A DNA stretch of 64,000 nucleotides. It comes from Mucilaginibacter sp. MD40. GTDB taxonomy: Bacteria; Bacteroidota; Bacteroidia; Sphingobacteriales; Sphingobacteriaceae. The stretch's first letter is position 1. The number at the start of each line of letters is the position of its first letter. Under the pieces are notes generated by a model. It searched no databases and had not been told where the DNA came from. It saw only the letters and a list, made by a program, of their open reading frames with translations. The stretch is from contig NZ_NRSW01000001.1 of NCBI RefSeq assembly GCF_002288635.1, positions 305,086 through 369,085 on the forward strand. The letters run 5' to 3'. This document shows, one piece after another, positions 1 through 9,080 of the stretch. Position numbers and translations under genes: made by a program.

Positions 1-276
1 AGGTTTAAGTACATATACAGCACTAAGCAGGCAAAAGCAGATAATAGCATAATCAATATATTTTTTCCTGAGAAAGAACCTCGGAAAAAGGAAGTTAGTG
101 TTGAGATAAAAGAGGGAAATATAAGTAGCACAAAATAGCCAGTAATAAGGAGACGCAATGATAGTGCCCATGGAAACGTTGCCATCGGGGCCGTTCAGGA
201 ACAACAGCGGGAAAGCCATAAATAACAGCCAGCAGGCTATATGTATAAGTACCGAAAAGGTTTTTAAGCGTAGCAT
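1..276 (-). CDS. Sensor histidine kinase, LytS/YehU-like, N-terminal 92 residues (runs off left edge)
   Basis: An open frame runs from an ATG at 276 to base 1 with no stop, giving exactly 92 codons. It has hydrophobic segments near residues 8-27, 42-58 and 73-90, separated by short loops with aromatic residues and an FPRFFLRKKY stretch. This is the membrane sensor layout of the Bacteroidota LytS-type histidine kinases (His_kinase family), which normally carry the kinase domain after about 150 residues and pair with a LytTR response regulator. Neither the kinase domain nor the partner is visible here. The assignment rests on resemblance of the N-terminus alone; another polytopic membrane protein is possible. 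Confidence 0.55.
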   Translation of the reverse strand, partial: MLRLKTFSVLIHIACWLLFMAFPLLFLNGPDGNVSMGTIIASPYYWLFCATYISLFYLNTNFLFPRFFLRKKYIDYAIICFCLLSAVYVLKP

Positions 277-346
277 CCCCAAAAGAATGGTTAATCAGCT
301 TAAAAATAAGTAAAGTATCGGTAAGCAGGCAGTATGTGTAGACGAA

Positions 347-946
347 TTACCCGTGTATGGTTTCGGCTTTGCCGTAGTTTTGTATCACCTGCGCTTCGTA
401 AGCCAAAAACTCCGTCCAGCGTTTGTCAACATCTACCTCAACAGCGTATTTTTTTGCCAGCCGGATAAACATGGCATAATGTGTAGCCTCGCTTACCATC
501 AGTTCGTAGTAAAAGTCTGCTAATTCCTTATCATTAATATTGTCAGACAGCACCTTGAAGCGTTCGCAGCTGCGCGCCTCTATCATGGCTGAAAATAAAA
601 GCCGGTCTATCAACTGTGCTTCACGCCCGCCTCCTATAATGATAAACTTGCGCAGCTCGTTCACGTAATTGTCTTTACGTTCTCGGCCCAAAGTGTAACC
701 GCGTTGAATTATGAGCTGGTGAACGCGTTTAAAATGTTCCATTTCTTCCTGCACCAGGTCGCTCATTTCCTGCACCAGGTCGCTTAGGTTGGGGTTTTGT
801 ACAATTAACGTAATGGCGTTGCTGGCCGCTTTTTGTTCGCAAAAGGCATGGTCGGTAAGCAACTCTTCAATGTTACTTTCCACAACGTTCTTTACCCACA
901 AAGGGTCGGTAGGTAATTGCAGCTTTAAAATGGTTTTCTCGTTCAC
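347..946 (-). CDS. miaE: MiaE-like tRNA-(ms2io6A) hydroxylase, diiron protein
   Basis: A protein of 199 residues in the ferritin-like diiron fold. The four carboxylate/histidine motifs expected of MiaE are present in order: CEQKAASN, EEMEHF, EARSCERF and SEATHY. MiaE hydroxylates the isopentenyl side chain of 2-methylthio-N6-isopentenyladenosine at tRNA position 37, using O2 and a diiron centre in the cytoplasm. The start is GTG at 944-946; a TATCTTTG promoter element ends only five bases before it, so the mRNA may begin at or next to the start codon. SDLVQE occurs twice in a row in helix 2, a small internal duplication that fits the normal family length. The gene is followed by the sensor kinase on the same strand. 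Confidence 0.85.
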   Translation of the reverse strand: MNEKTILKLQLPTDPLWVKNVVESNIEELLTDHAFCEQKAASNAITLIVQNPNLSDLVQEMSDLVQEEMEHFKRVHQLIIQRGYTLGRERKDNYVNELRKFIIIGGGREAQLIDRLLFSAMIEARSCERFKVLSDNINDKELADFYYELMVSEATHYAMFIRLAKKYAVEVDVDKRWTEFLAYEAQVIQNYGKAETIHG

Positions 947-951
947 AACTA

Positions 952-983
952 CAAAGATAGGGGTTAAAAGCAGAAAGGTGAAA
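952..983 (-). promoter_or_regulatory. Promoter of miaE (TTTC-N20-TATCTTTG)
   Basis: On the minus strand TATCTTTG (959-952) is a perfect match to the Bacteroidota -7 consensus TAnnTTTG, with TTTC (983-980) 20 bases upstream as an imperfect -33 box. The -7 box ends five bases before the GTG start of miaE, so transcription would begin about at the start codon. Confidence 0.55.
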
Positions 984-1017
984 GACTAAAGGCAAAAGCA
1001 AAACATCGCTGTAAAAC

Positions 1018-1050
1018 AAAAAAGCCGCATCTTAAATAAGAAGCGGCTTT
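1018..1050 (-). terminator. Terminator of gldJ
   Basis: AAAGCCGC (1021-1028) pairs with GCGGCTTT (1043-1050), and the loop holds a further TCTTA/TAAGA pairing. Read on the minus strand the stem is followed by a T-rich run starting at 1020. It lies directly after the stop codon of gldJ. Confidence 0.8.
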
Positions 1051-1071
1051 AGATATTCTGTATTACTAATT

Positions 1072-2727
1072 TTAGCGTGCCTTAAAGTTTTTTGCCTTTT
1101 TAACCGGCAGGTGAGGTTTTCCCTGTGGGTGTATCTCCGGCGCGCCCACCATAGTCATGGCGCAACGGAAACCTACTTCGGCGCTTGATTCATCCTGGTC
1201 CATAAAACGGCGTGCGGCAGGGTTTAACCAGTAAGCCATATCATTCCATGAACCGCCTTTGTACACCTTAGAGTGGTTATTCACCAAAGTAGTGGTGCCA
1301 TAAAGCGCGGTATTAACAGTATCATTAAATCCTCGAAAATCGGCTGTATATGCTTTACCGGCTAAAGGATCTTTGGTTTGCGGCGTAGATGCACCAGCCT
1401 GCCCATTATTGCCGTTGGCGCCCTGTTGTTGGTTAGCCGCTTGCCCGCCCTGTTGCATGGCAAGCATTTCGCTGTATTTAAGTTTTTTATTTGAACGTGC
1501 CGGGTCTTTTATAGGACGGCCGTATTTATCTTTTGCGTAAAGGCCTTTTGAGGGATCAGACAGGCGTTTGTTGGAAAACTCGTTACCACGGAAAGGATTA
1601 AAATCATCCACTTCTTCAAACGATGTTTGGCGGTAGGTATCTGCCACCCATTCGTTTACATTTCCGGCCATGTTGTACAAACCGAAATCATTAGGTTCGT
1701 ATGAACGTACCGGCGCAGTAATGTCGGCCTTATCATTCAAACCACCGCCAACACCGGCGTTATCGCCGCTGCCACGTTTAAAGTTAGCCAATATTAAACC
1801 CCTGGTCTTGCTTTTTGGCGAGCGTACGCCAAGGCCGTTCCATGGGTATATTTTACCATCGTTAATGTTTTCAAACTGAGTATTACCGGCCAGGGCAAGA
1901 GCAGCGTATTCCCACTCCGCTTCAGAAGGCAGGCGGTAACCTTGTTTCAGTACACCATCCTCCATACGTACCGGGCGCACGGCGCGGCCATTTTTACCGG
2001 TACCTGTATTTTTAGCGTTAGGGTTAAGGTCTGGTATCATTTTTTTACCATCAATACCCTGGCCGCGATATTGCCCGTTCAGGTAAATGTCAGTATTAAA
2101 TGGCTGATCGGCTCCGGCACCTGCCGAGGCGTTACCCTGCCCCTGTTTGCCTGCTTTATCTTTCCAGGCAACCAGGTTACCGCGCTCACGCAATATGTTC
2201 TCATTCGTACGGTCGGTTCTCCATACACAATAGTCCTGTGCCTGGTCCCAGGTTACACCTACCACCGGGTAATCCTGAAAAGCCGGGTGACGAAGGTAAT
2301 TATCAACGTAAGGTTCGTTGTAAGACAGCGGCCTGCGCCACACTAAAGTATCCGGCAGGGCATTATAATAAAGTTCCTGGTCGTTAGGGAAAGTAATATT
2401 TATCCAGTGCAGGTAATCGAGCCAATCCTGGTTAGATACCTCTGTTTCATCCATATAAAATGAAGGCACGGTAACCCTGCGCCTAACGTTGTTATATTCA
2501 TAGGTAATATCCTGGTCGGCACTGCCACCCAGTACAAAAGTACCGCCTTCTATAGGTACAAGGCCTGGGCCGGGGGTTGGGTGCGTTTGTCTGAAACGCA
2601 AATAACCACCGTTGGTCCTGTCATTATAGGCCATGCCGGTTTTTTGCGATTGCTCCTTTTTACTGCAGCTGCTAAGCATCACACCTAAACCCAACATCAC
2701 TAAAGCAGTATTAGTAATTACTCTCAT
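1072..2727 (-). CDS. gldJ: Gliding motility / type IX secretion lipoprotein GldJ
   Basis: A 551-residue lipoprotein with a signal peptide ending in the lipobox LSSC (Cys21), followed by an FGE-sulfatase (SUMF1) domain: EGGTFVLGG near residue 60, YMDETEVSNQDW near 90, RLPSEAEWEYA near 265, NVNEWVADTY near 355, and GGSWNDMAYW plus VGFRCAM near the C-terminus. GldJ is an outer-membrane-associated lipoprotein needed for GldK stability and for the type IX secretion and gliding machinery in Flavobacterium; the SUMF1 fold is thought to be structural. A Gln/Asn/Gly-rich insert sits near residues 430-455. The divergent neighbour is porV, also a T9SS gene, which supports GldJ over the paralogue GldK. 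Confidence 0.85.
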   Translation of the reverse strand: MRVITNTALVMLGLGVMLSSCSKKEQSQKTGMAYNDRTNGGYLRFRQTHPTPGPGLVPIEGGTFVLGGSADQDITYEYNNVRRRVTVPSFYMDETEVSNQDWLDYLHWINITFPNDQELYYNALPDTLVWRRPLSYNEPYVDNYLRHPAFQDYPVVGVTWDQAQDYCVWRTDRTNENILRERGNLVAWKDKAGKQGQGNASAGAGADQPFNTDIYLNGQYRGQGIDGKKMIPDLNPNAKNTGTGKNGRAVRPVRMEDGVLKQGYRLPSEAEWEYAALALAGNTQFENINDGKIYPWNGLGVRSPKSKTRGLILANFKRGSGDNAGVGGGLNDKADITAPVRSYEPNDFGLYNMAGNVNEWVADTYRQTSFEEVDDFNPFRGNEFSNKRLSDPSKGLYAKDKYGRPIKDPARSNKKLKYSEMLAMQQGGQAANQQQGANGNNGQAGASTPQTKDPLAGKAYTADFRGFNDTVNTALYGTTTLVNNHSKVYKGGSWNDMAYWLNPAARRFMDQDESSAEVGFRCAMTMVGAPEIHPQGKPHLPVKKAKNFKAR

Positions 2728-2956
2728 GTTTATTTTGTAAATATTTGCTGGTAAATTTATAAAAAAATCAATAACAAATTCTCGTGTTAGAGGGCATGGG
2801 CAAAGCCGTTTACACCCTGTGGCTTTTTTAAACGGATAAAACCTACCGGCGGTTACAATTATTTGTACAAAATGGTAAAGCCACTGCGCTATTATTACGT
2901 ATAATAGCGCATTATTTTTTGTTACTTATTAAAAATAATAAGATTAAATTGCACCA
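2728..2956. other. Divergent intergenic region gldJ/porV
   Basis: A 229-bp AT-rich spacer that must hold both promoters. For porV, TTTG (2918-2921) and TAAATTGC (2945-2952, a near match to TAnnTTTG) lie just before the ATG. For gldJ only loose elements are visible. The spacer also holds a perfect inverted repeat (listed separately). No porU sequence is present here, although porU often neighbours porV. Confidence 0.5.
2886..2920 (+). repeat. Perfect 10-bp inverted repeat with T-run upstream of porV
   Basis: GCGCTATTAT (2886-2895) and ATAATAGCGC (2901-2910) are exact reverse complements around a 5-nt loop, followed by ATTATTTTTT. The shape is that of an intrinsic terminator, but no plus-strand gene lies upstream. 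It is therefore either an operator or an element of the porV promoter/leader region. Confidence 0.6.
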
Positions 2957-4135
2957 ATGAAGTTTTTGAACACTAAGCACCTTGCACTAATTATATTGCT
3001 CGGCTTTCCTGCTTTCGCAAAAGCACAAAGTTCAACCAATGGTAGTGGCGCCAACGCCATACCTACGGCGGTGCCTTTCCTTAACATCACGCCCGATTCG
3101 CGCTCGGGTGCCATGGGCGATGCAGGCGTTGCGCTGTCGCCTGATGTTAACGCCAATTACTGGAACCCCGCTAAACTGGCCTTCTTAGAAGAAAACCACA
3201 ATATATCGGTATCATACAGCCCATGGCTGCGTAACCTGGTGCCTGATGTTAGCCTCTCTTACCTCAGTTACGCGCACAAGATTGACGAGCGCAACAGCAT
3301 TGGCGCATCATTACGATATTTTAACCTGGGGTCGATACAACTGATCGATGGTAACCAAACCGACCAGGGATCCTATACCCCCAATGAACTTGCACTTGAT
3401 GTAGCTTTCGCGCGTAAATTTGGCAACAACCTGTCGTTAGGCTTGCAGGCACGCTATATTTATTCCAACTTTAGTAACGGTTCGTTCGTTACCGGGGGCA
3501 GCCAAACCAACAAGGCGGGAAAAGCTTTCGCGGCAGGCGTATCGCTATATTACGTTAAAGGTTATGGCGATAACAAAACCTTTTCATTTGGTACCAATAT
3601 CTCTAACATAGGAACCAAAATAAGCTACGCGGATAACGGCCCCTCATACTTCCTGCCTACCAACTTAAAATTAGGCGTGGCCAATTCATGGAGTATTGAT
3701 AGTTTGAGCAAGTTCACTGTAGCATTTGATGTGAATAAGCTACTGGTGCCTACCCCGCCCATCCGTGATAACCAAGGCAATATTATTCGCGGGCATGATG
3801 ATAATGTATCTGTTCCAGCCGGTATATTCCAGTCGTTTGGCGATGCCCCGGGTGGCTTTAGTGAGGAGCTTAAAGAGTTTACCCTATCGCCCGCGGTAGA
3901 ATATATGTATAACGACCTGCTTGCAGTGCGAGCCGGATATTTTTACGAGAACCCCCAAAAGGGCGGCCGCCACTACCTTACCACCGGTTTTGGTGTAAAG
4001 TATAAAGATTACCGGTTTGATTTCGCTTACCTTATTGCCAGCCAGCAGAACAGTCCGCTGGCCAACACCCTGCGTTTCACCCTTTCGGCCAGTTTTGGTG
4101 GTACAGGCAACGCGTCAACAGCAGCAAAAAAATAA
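2957..4135 (+). CDS. porV: Type IX secretion outer membrane protein PorV (LptO)
   Basis: A 392-residue beta-barrel protein with a signal peptide cleaved near AFAKA-Q (residue 23). The mature part opens with the family pattern AIPTAVPFLNITPDSRSGAM and NANYWNPAKL, typical of PorV/PorQ FadL-type barrels. PorV is the outer membrane shuttle that delivers type IX cargo from the translocon to the PorU sortase. The TAA stop overlaps the ATG of ispF by one base (TAATG), so the two are translationally coupled, an unexpected partnership between secretion and isoprenoid synthesis. PorU, often adjacent to porV in the phylum, is absent from this position. Confidence 0.87.
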   Translation: MKFLNTKHLALIILLGFPAFAKAQSSTNGSGANAIPTAVPFLNITPDSRSGAMGDAGVALSPDVNANYWNPAKLAFLEENHNISVSYSPWLRNLVPDVSLSYLSYAHKIDERNSIGASLRYFNLGSIQLIDGNQTDQGSYTPNELALDVAFARKFGNNLSLGLQARYIYSNFSNGSFVTGGSQTNKAGKAFAAGVSLYYVKGYGDNKTFSFGTNISNIGTKISYADNGPSYFLPTNLKLGVANSWSIDSLSKFTVAFDVNKLLVPTPPIRDNQGNIIRGHDDNVSVPAGIFQSFGDAPGGFSEELKEFTLSPAVEYMYNDLLAVRAGYFYENPQKGGRHYLTTGFGVKYKDYRFDFAYLIASQQNSPLANTLRFTLSASFGGTGNASTAAKK

Positions 4136-4617
4136 TGGCTAAAATAAAAGTAGGCTTTGGCTTTGATGTACATCAGCTCAAGCAGAACCACCCTTTCGTT
4201 TTGGGTGGTGTTACCCTCGAACATACCAGCGGCGCTTACGGCCATTCTGATGCAGACGTAATGTTGCACGCCATTTGCGATGCCCTTTTAGGCGCGGCTA
4301 ACCTGCGCGATATTGGCTACCATTTCTCCAATAAAGACGACCGCTGGAAAGGCATCAGCAGCCTTATCCTCTTGCAGCATGTGGTAAAACTACTGGACGA
4401 AAAAGGCTGGAAAATAGGCAACATCGACGCGATGGTTTGCCTGGAAGCACCCAAAATTAACCCGCACATACCTGCTATGCAAGCCAATATTGCCAAAGCG
4501 GCGGGGATTGATATAGAAGACATATCTATTAAAGCTACTACCAACGAACAGCTTGGCTTTATTGGCCGCGAGGAAGGTGTGGTGGCTTATGCGGTATGCT
4601 TGATCGAGAAGGGGTAA
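4135..4617 (+). CDS. ispF: 2-C-methyl-D-erythritol 2,4-cyclodiphosphate synthase
   Basis: 160 residues, the usual IspF length. It converts 4-diphosphocytidyl-2-C-methyl-D-erythritol 2-phosphate to the 2,4-cyclodiphosphate, with release of CMP, in the MEP isoprenoid pathway. The metal ligands Asp11 and His13 (GFDVHQL) and His45 in GHSDADVMLH are present, offset by three from the E. coli residues, and the C-terminal TTNEQLGFIGREEG motif is intact. The start overlaps the porV stop by one base. The rest of the MEP pathway is not in the window. Confidence 0.96.
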   Translation: MAKIKVGFGFDVHQLKQNHPFVLGGVTLEHTSGAYGHSDADVMLHAICDALLGAANLRDIGYHFSNKDDRWKGISSLILLQHVVKLLDEKGWKIGNIDAMVCLEAPKINPHIPAMQANIAKAAGIDIEDISIKATTNEQLGFIGREEGVVAYAVCLIEKG

Positions 4618-4697
4618 AAAACTTTCAGGTTTAATGAAAGACATGTGTATGATATCAGTGTAACAACTTGTCGTAATATCACGTCTTAACTCCCGAC

Positions 4698-5996
4698 ATG
4701 AAAACAAGAAACCTTTTCCTATTCTTTATGCTGTACACTGCATTATGCAGCCGCGCTCAACAGCCGGATCATAAAAAAGTCTACACTTCAGATATTGATC
4801 ATTTCTGGCAAGCCTTTGACAGCATAGCCACAACTACCGACACCTTAAAGCAGGTAGATATGATGCAACGCATATATGTAGACCAAGGCACACCCGGCCT
4901 AAAGGCGTTTATGAAAGCGAGAGATTACAATGCTGAGTTATGGGTAAAACTCATTCATCGCTATCCCAAGTTCTGGAAAAGCATCAGGAGTAATACACTT
5001 AGCGTTAAGGAACAGGTACCCGCCATCAATAAGAGTATAGATAACTTTGTAAAGCTTTACCCCCAGGCAAAGCCTGCGAAAATGTATTTCACCGTAGGCG
5101 GCCTGCGTTCCGGAGGCACCACTACCGATGATATGGTGCTCATAGGAGCTGAAATTGCCACGGCAGATGAACACACTGATGCCTCAGAACTTAATGATTG
5201 GCTTAAAAACGTTTTTAAAAATCAAAGTGGCGCCAATTTAGTGGCGCTAAATGTACACGAGTACGTGCATACCCAGCAAAAAATGAGTGATGCGGAACTT
5301 TTACTTGCACAAACTATTAAAGAAGGCTCGGCAGATTTCGTAGCAGAACTGGCAACCAAAATACCCAATAACAGTGCTTACATGGTATACGGCAGGGCGC
5401 ATGAACAGGAACTAAAAGATAAATTCCGCATTGAAATGTTCAGTACCTCTACCCGCAACTGGTTGTATAACGGTTCTGATAATCCCCATCCTGATCTGGG
5501 CTATTTTATGGGTTATGTTATTTGTAAGGCCTATTATCAGCATCAAACTGATAAAAAGAAGGCTGTAAAAGATATTCTGGAACTTAACTACGGTGACGAG
5601 AAACAGGTAGAAGATTTTTTAGAACGATCACAATATTATCAACAACCCATTAATAAGCAGGAATTGATAGATGCTTATGAAAAACTGCAACCCATAGTCA
5701 CCATCCTGTCGCCGGATATCAATGGTAAAAAAGAGGTTAGCGCCAGCTTAACCGAGCTTACCATTAATTTTTCGGAGCCTATGGCCAAAGGTTATTCTAT
5801 AAGTTTTGGCGAAGGCGGCAAAGAGCATTTCCCTTTATCAGGCGTTATTGGTTTTTCAGAGGATAAAAGGTCCTTTATAGTAAAAATGGCTTTGCAACCG
5901 GGCAAAATTTATGATTTCATCATTACCGGGCGGTCGTTTTCATCACAGGCAGGCTACCCGCTAAAATCATACACCATACACTTTGAAACACACTAA
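4698..5996 (+). CDS. Secreted gluzincin-like metallopeptidase with C-terminal Ig-like domain
   Basis: A 432-residue protein with a signal peptide (cleavage near CSRA-Q). A metallopeptidase motif HEYVH lies at residues 187-191 and is followed by KEGSADF, with Glu209 a good third ligand, the arrangement of gluzincin peptidases; it resembles predicted Zn-dependent proteases of the DUF2268 type. The last 100 residues, from about 335 (PIVTILSPDINGK), look like a bacterial Ig-like domain of the SbsA/Big_5 kind (LTINFSEPMAKG). It should act in the periplasm or on the cell surface. The substrate is unknown and the family is not firmly identified. Confidence 0.55.
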   Translation: MKTRNLFLFFMLYTALCSRAQQPDHKKVYTSDIDHFWQAFDSIATTTDTLKQVDMMQRIYVDQGTPGLKAFMKARDYNAELWVKLIHRYPKFWKSIRSNTLSVKEQVPAINKSIDNFVKLYPQAKPAKMYFTVGGLRSGGTTTDDMVLIGAEIATADEHTDASELNDWLKNVFKNQSGANLVALNVHEYVHTQQKMSDAELLLAQTIKEGSADFVAELATKIPNNSAYMVYGRAHEQELKDKFRIEMFSTSTRNWLYNGSDNPHPDLGYFMGYVICKAYYQHQTDKKKAVKDILELNYGDEKQVEDFLERSQYYQQPINKQELIDAYEKLQPIVTILSPDINGKKEVSASLTELTINFSEPMAKGYSISFGEGGKEHFPLSGVIGFSEDKRSFIVKMALQPGKIYDFIITGRSFSSQAGYPLKSYTIHFETH

Positions 5997-6038
5997 TGCT
6001 TAATGTTTGCAAGGTTAGGTAAAACCATCGCTTTTGAG

Positions 6039-6046
6039 TAACTTTG
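6039..6046 (+). promoter_or_regulatory. -7 promoter element of uvrA
   Basis: TAACTTTG matches the Bacteroidota consensus TAnnTTTG. A degenerate -33 box (TTAG at 6015-6018) lies 20 bases upstream. Transcription would start near 6053, giving a leader of about 60 nt. No LexA-type operator was recognised. Confidence 0.45.
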
Positions 6047-6114
6047 CGAAAATTTTTAGTAAACCGCCGGGAGCTAAAACCCTGGCAGCGTTTATGATGT
6101 TTCCATAGAGATAT

Positions 6115-8961
6115 ATGAGCGAAAAAATAGTAGATCTGGGCGAGCAAAGCGAAGTTGAGGTTTATGGCGCACGGGTACATAATTTAAAAAATATCGACGT
6201 TTCTTTTCCGCGCAACAAACTGGTGGTGATTACCGGGCTTAGTGGCAGCGGGAAATCATCATTGGCTTTCGATACCATTTATGCCGAGGGCCAGCGTCGT
6301 TACATGGAAACATTTTCAGCCTACTCGCGCCAGTTCATGGGCGGTATGGAGCGGCCTGATGTGGACAAGGTATCAGGCCTTAGTCCGGTAATTGCTATTG
6401 AGCAAAAAACCACCAGTAAAAACCCACGCTCAACCGTAGGTACCATTACCGAGATATATGATTTTATGCGCTTGCTTTTTGCCCGCGCGGGTGATGCCTA
6501 TAGCTACACCACCGGCGAGAAGATGGAGCGGATGAGCGAAGACCAGATACTGAAAACCATCGCCGAAAAGTTTGACGGTCAGCCGGTAAATATTTTGGCA
6601 CCGGTGGTTAAAGCGCGTAAAGGGCACTACCGTGAGCTGTTTGAGCAAATACGTAAACAAGGCTATTTGAAAGTTTACGTTGATGGCCAGATAATGGATG
6701 TAGAGCCCAAAATGCAGCTGGACCGTTACAAGATACACGATATTGATATTGTGGTTGACCGCCTGGTGATCAGCGAAGCCGATAGTAAGCGTTTGTATAC
6801 CTCCGTTCAATCAGCGTTAAAAACAGCTAAGGGTATTATCCGTATTGCGGATAAGGATAATAACGTATCCTATTTTAGTAAATACCTGATGGATCCGGTA
6901 TCAGGCATCTCTTATGATGAGCCGCAGCCTAATACCTTCTCGTTCAACTCACCTTATGGTGCCTGCGAAAAGTGTAATGGCCTCGGCTATATTTTTGAAG
7001 TGGATGAAGCTTCGGTGATCCCTAATCCCAAGCTGAGTATTATGAATGGTGGGCTTGCGCCTATCGGCGAATACCGCGAAACCTGGATATTCCAGGTACT
7101 GAAAGCTCTTGCTAAAAAGTACGACTTCTCCTTATCTACTCCCCTGGAGAAACTTACACGCGAACAACTGGATATCATCCTTAACGGTACGCCGGACATG
7201 ATCACCGTACCGGTAGAATACAATAAATGGAACGTACAAAACTACCAGATCAGTTTCGACGGTATTATCCGTATGCTGGAAGAGCAGCAGGAACGCCGCG
7301 GCGATGAAGGTATTGATGACATGGAGAACTACCGGGTGTTGCGCACCTGCCCGGTTTGTAACGGCGCACGCTTAAAGAAAGAGTCGCTGCACTTTAAGGT
7401 TGACAAAAAGAACATCTTTGAACTGGCCTGCATGGACATTACCACGCTTGATGCCTGGTTCACCGGCCTGGAAGACCGCCTGAGCGAGCGCCAGAATGTG
7501 ATCGCTAAAGAGATATTGAAAGAGATCCGTGCACGTATAGGCTTCCTGCTTGATGTTGGCTTGAGTTACTTAACGCTCGACCGTACCGCTAAAACACTAT
7601 CAGGTGGCGAAGCGCAGCGCATCAGGCTGGCAACGCAGATAGGTTCGCAGTTGATGAACGTCATGTACATTCTGGACGAACCCAGCATAGGCCTTCACCA
7701 GCGCGATAACGAACGTTTAATAAATGCGCTTAAAAACCTGCGTGACCTGGGCAATACCGTATTGGTAGTAGAGCACGACAAGGACATGATACTGGAAGCC
7801 GACCATGTGATAGACATGGGCCCGGCAGCCGGCGTACATGGCGGTACTGTGGTGGCTCAAGGCACCCCGACACAGTTAATGAGCGCTACTACGCTTACCA
7901 CATCTTACATTAACGGCAAAAAGGAAATAGCCGTCCCTAAAAAACGCAGGGAAGGTAATGGCAAAGTTTTAAGCCTTAAAAAGGCGACAGGCCATAACCT
8001 TAAAAAAGTTTCGGTTGATTTCCCGTTGGGTAAACTGATAGGGGTAACGGGAGTATCGGGCTCTGGTAAATCCAGTTTAATTATCGAAACCCTTTATCCT
8101 ATTCTTAATCACCACTTTTTCCGGGCCAAGAAGCATCCGCTTCCATATGAGAAAATTGAGGGATTAGAGCATATTGATAAAGTAATTGAAATAGACCAAA
8201 CACCTATTGGCCGTACGCCGCGCTCAAACCCGGCTACCTACACAGGCGTTTTCTCTGATATCCGCAACCTGTTTGTGGCTTTGCCGGAGTCGCGCATACG
8301 TGGTTACAAACCCGGCCGTTTCTCGTTCAACGTAAAAGGTGGCCGTTGCGAAACCTGCCAGGGTGCCGGCATGAAGGTGATAGAGATGAACTTTTTGCCG
8401 GATGTACAGGTCCCTTGCGAAGAATGCCAGGGCCGCCGCTACAACCGCGAAACTTTGGAAGTACGCTACCGTGGAAAATCTATCAGCGATGTGCTGGACA
8501 TGAGCATTGAGGATGCTACGCCATTCTTTGAGCATATCCCGTCCATCTACCGTAAGGTAAAAACCTTGAATGATGTCGGTTTGGGTTACATTACCCTCGG
8601 CCAGGCGTCTACCACCCTATCCGGCGGTGAGGCCCAGCGCGTGAAACTGGCTACTGAGCTTTCTAAAAAAGATACCGGTAACACCTTCTATATATTAGAT
8701 GAGCCAACCACCGGTTTACACTTTGAGGATATTAACGTACTCCTCGGCGTGTTGCAGCAACTGGTTGATAAGGGCAATACCGTATTGGTGATTGAGCACA
8801 ACCTGGATGTAATAAAAGTGGTTGACCATGTGATAGACGTAGGCCCAGAAGGCGGCGCAGGCGGAGGCAAGATATTATTCAGCGGCACGCCCGAAGGGCT
8901 TTGTAAGGTTAAAGAAAGCTTTACCGGCAGATTTCTTAAAAAGGAAATGAATATTAAATAA
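6115..8961 (+). CDS. uvrA: Excinuclease ABC subunit A
   Basis: 948 residues, normal for UvrA. Two ABC ATPase modules are visible: Walker [13 protein letters not shown] near residue 40 and [12 protein letters not shown] near 645, with signature motifs [11 protein letters not shown] and [11 protein letters not shown]. Zinc-binding pairs CEKCNG, CPVCNG, CETCQG and CEECQG are intact. UvrA dimers scan DNA for bulky lesions and load UvrB in nucleotide excision repair. Bacteroidota often carry two uvrA copies; this one has all catalytic elements and looks functional. It is monocistronic by spacing. Confidence 0.97.
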   Translation: MSEKIVDLGEQSEVEVYGARVHNLKNIDVSFPRNKLVVITGLSGSGKSSLAFDTIYAEGQRRYMETFSAYSRQFMGGMERPDVDKVSGLSPVIAIEQKTTSKNPRSTVGTITEIYDFMRLLFARAGDAYSYTTGEKMERMSEDQILKTIAEKFDGQPVNILAPVVKARKGHYRELFEQIRKQGYLKVYVDGQIMDVEPKMQLDRYKIHDIDIVVDRLVISEADSKRLYTSVQSALKTAKGIIRIADKDNNVSYFSKYLMDPVSGISYDEPQPNTFSFNSPYGACEKCNGLGYIFEVDEASVIPNPKLSIMNGGLAPIGEYRETWIFQVLKALAKKYDFSLSTPLEKLTREQLDIILNGTPDMITVPVEYNKWNVQNYQISFDGIIRMLEEQQERRGDEGIDDMENYRVLRTCPVCNGARLKKESLHFKVDKKNIFELACMDITTLDAWFTGLEDRLSERQNVIAKEILKEIRARIGFLLDVGLSYLTLDRTAKTLSGGEAQRIRLATQIGSQLMNVMYILDEPSIGLHQRDNERLINALKNLRDLGNTVLVVEHDKDMILEADHVIDMGPAAGVHGGTVVAQGTPTQLMSATTLTTSYINGKKEIAVPKKRREGNGKVLSLKKATGHNLKKVSVDFPLGKLIGVTGVSGSGKSSLIIETLYPILNHHFFRAKKHPLPYEKIEGLEHIDKVIEIDQTPIGRTPRSNPATYTGVFSDIRNLFVALPESRIRGYKPGRFSFNVKGGRCETCQGAGMKVIEMNFLPDVQVPCEECQGRRYNRETLEVRYRGKSISDVLDMSIEDATPFFEHIPSIYRKVKTLNDVGLGYITLGQASTTLSGGEAQRVKLATELSKKDTGNTFYILDEPTTGLHFEDINVLLGVLQQLVDKGNTVLVIEHNLDVIKVVDHVIDVGPEGGAGGGKILFSGTPEGLCKVKESFTGRFLKKEMNIK

Positions 8962-9080
8962 GTTTGATGCAAGAATAGCAAATCCGGTACCTTATTCTTA
9001 GTTGCCGGCTTTACGCTTATTTCATCATTTAATAATTTTCAAAACACATTTCTTTACTAAATTGCCGCCAATTCTATTCT

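Noticed and set aside
702..792. Duplication SDLVQE-M-SDLVQE in MiaE as an insertion
   Set aside because: The helix length matches other MiaE-like proteins, so this is most likely convergent or ancient and not a recent insertion.
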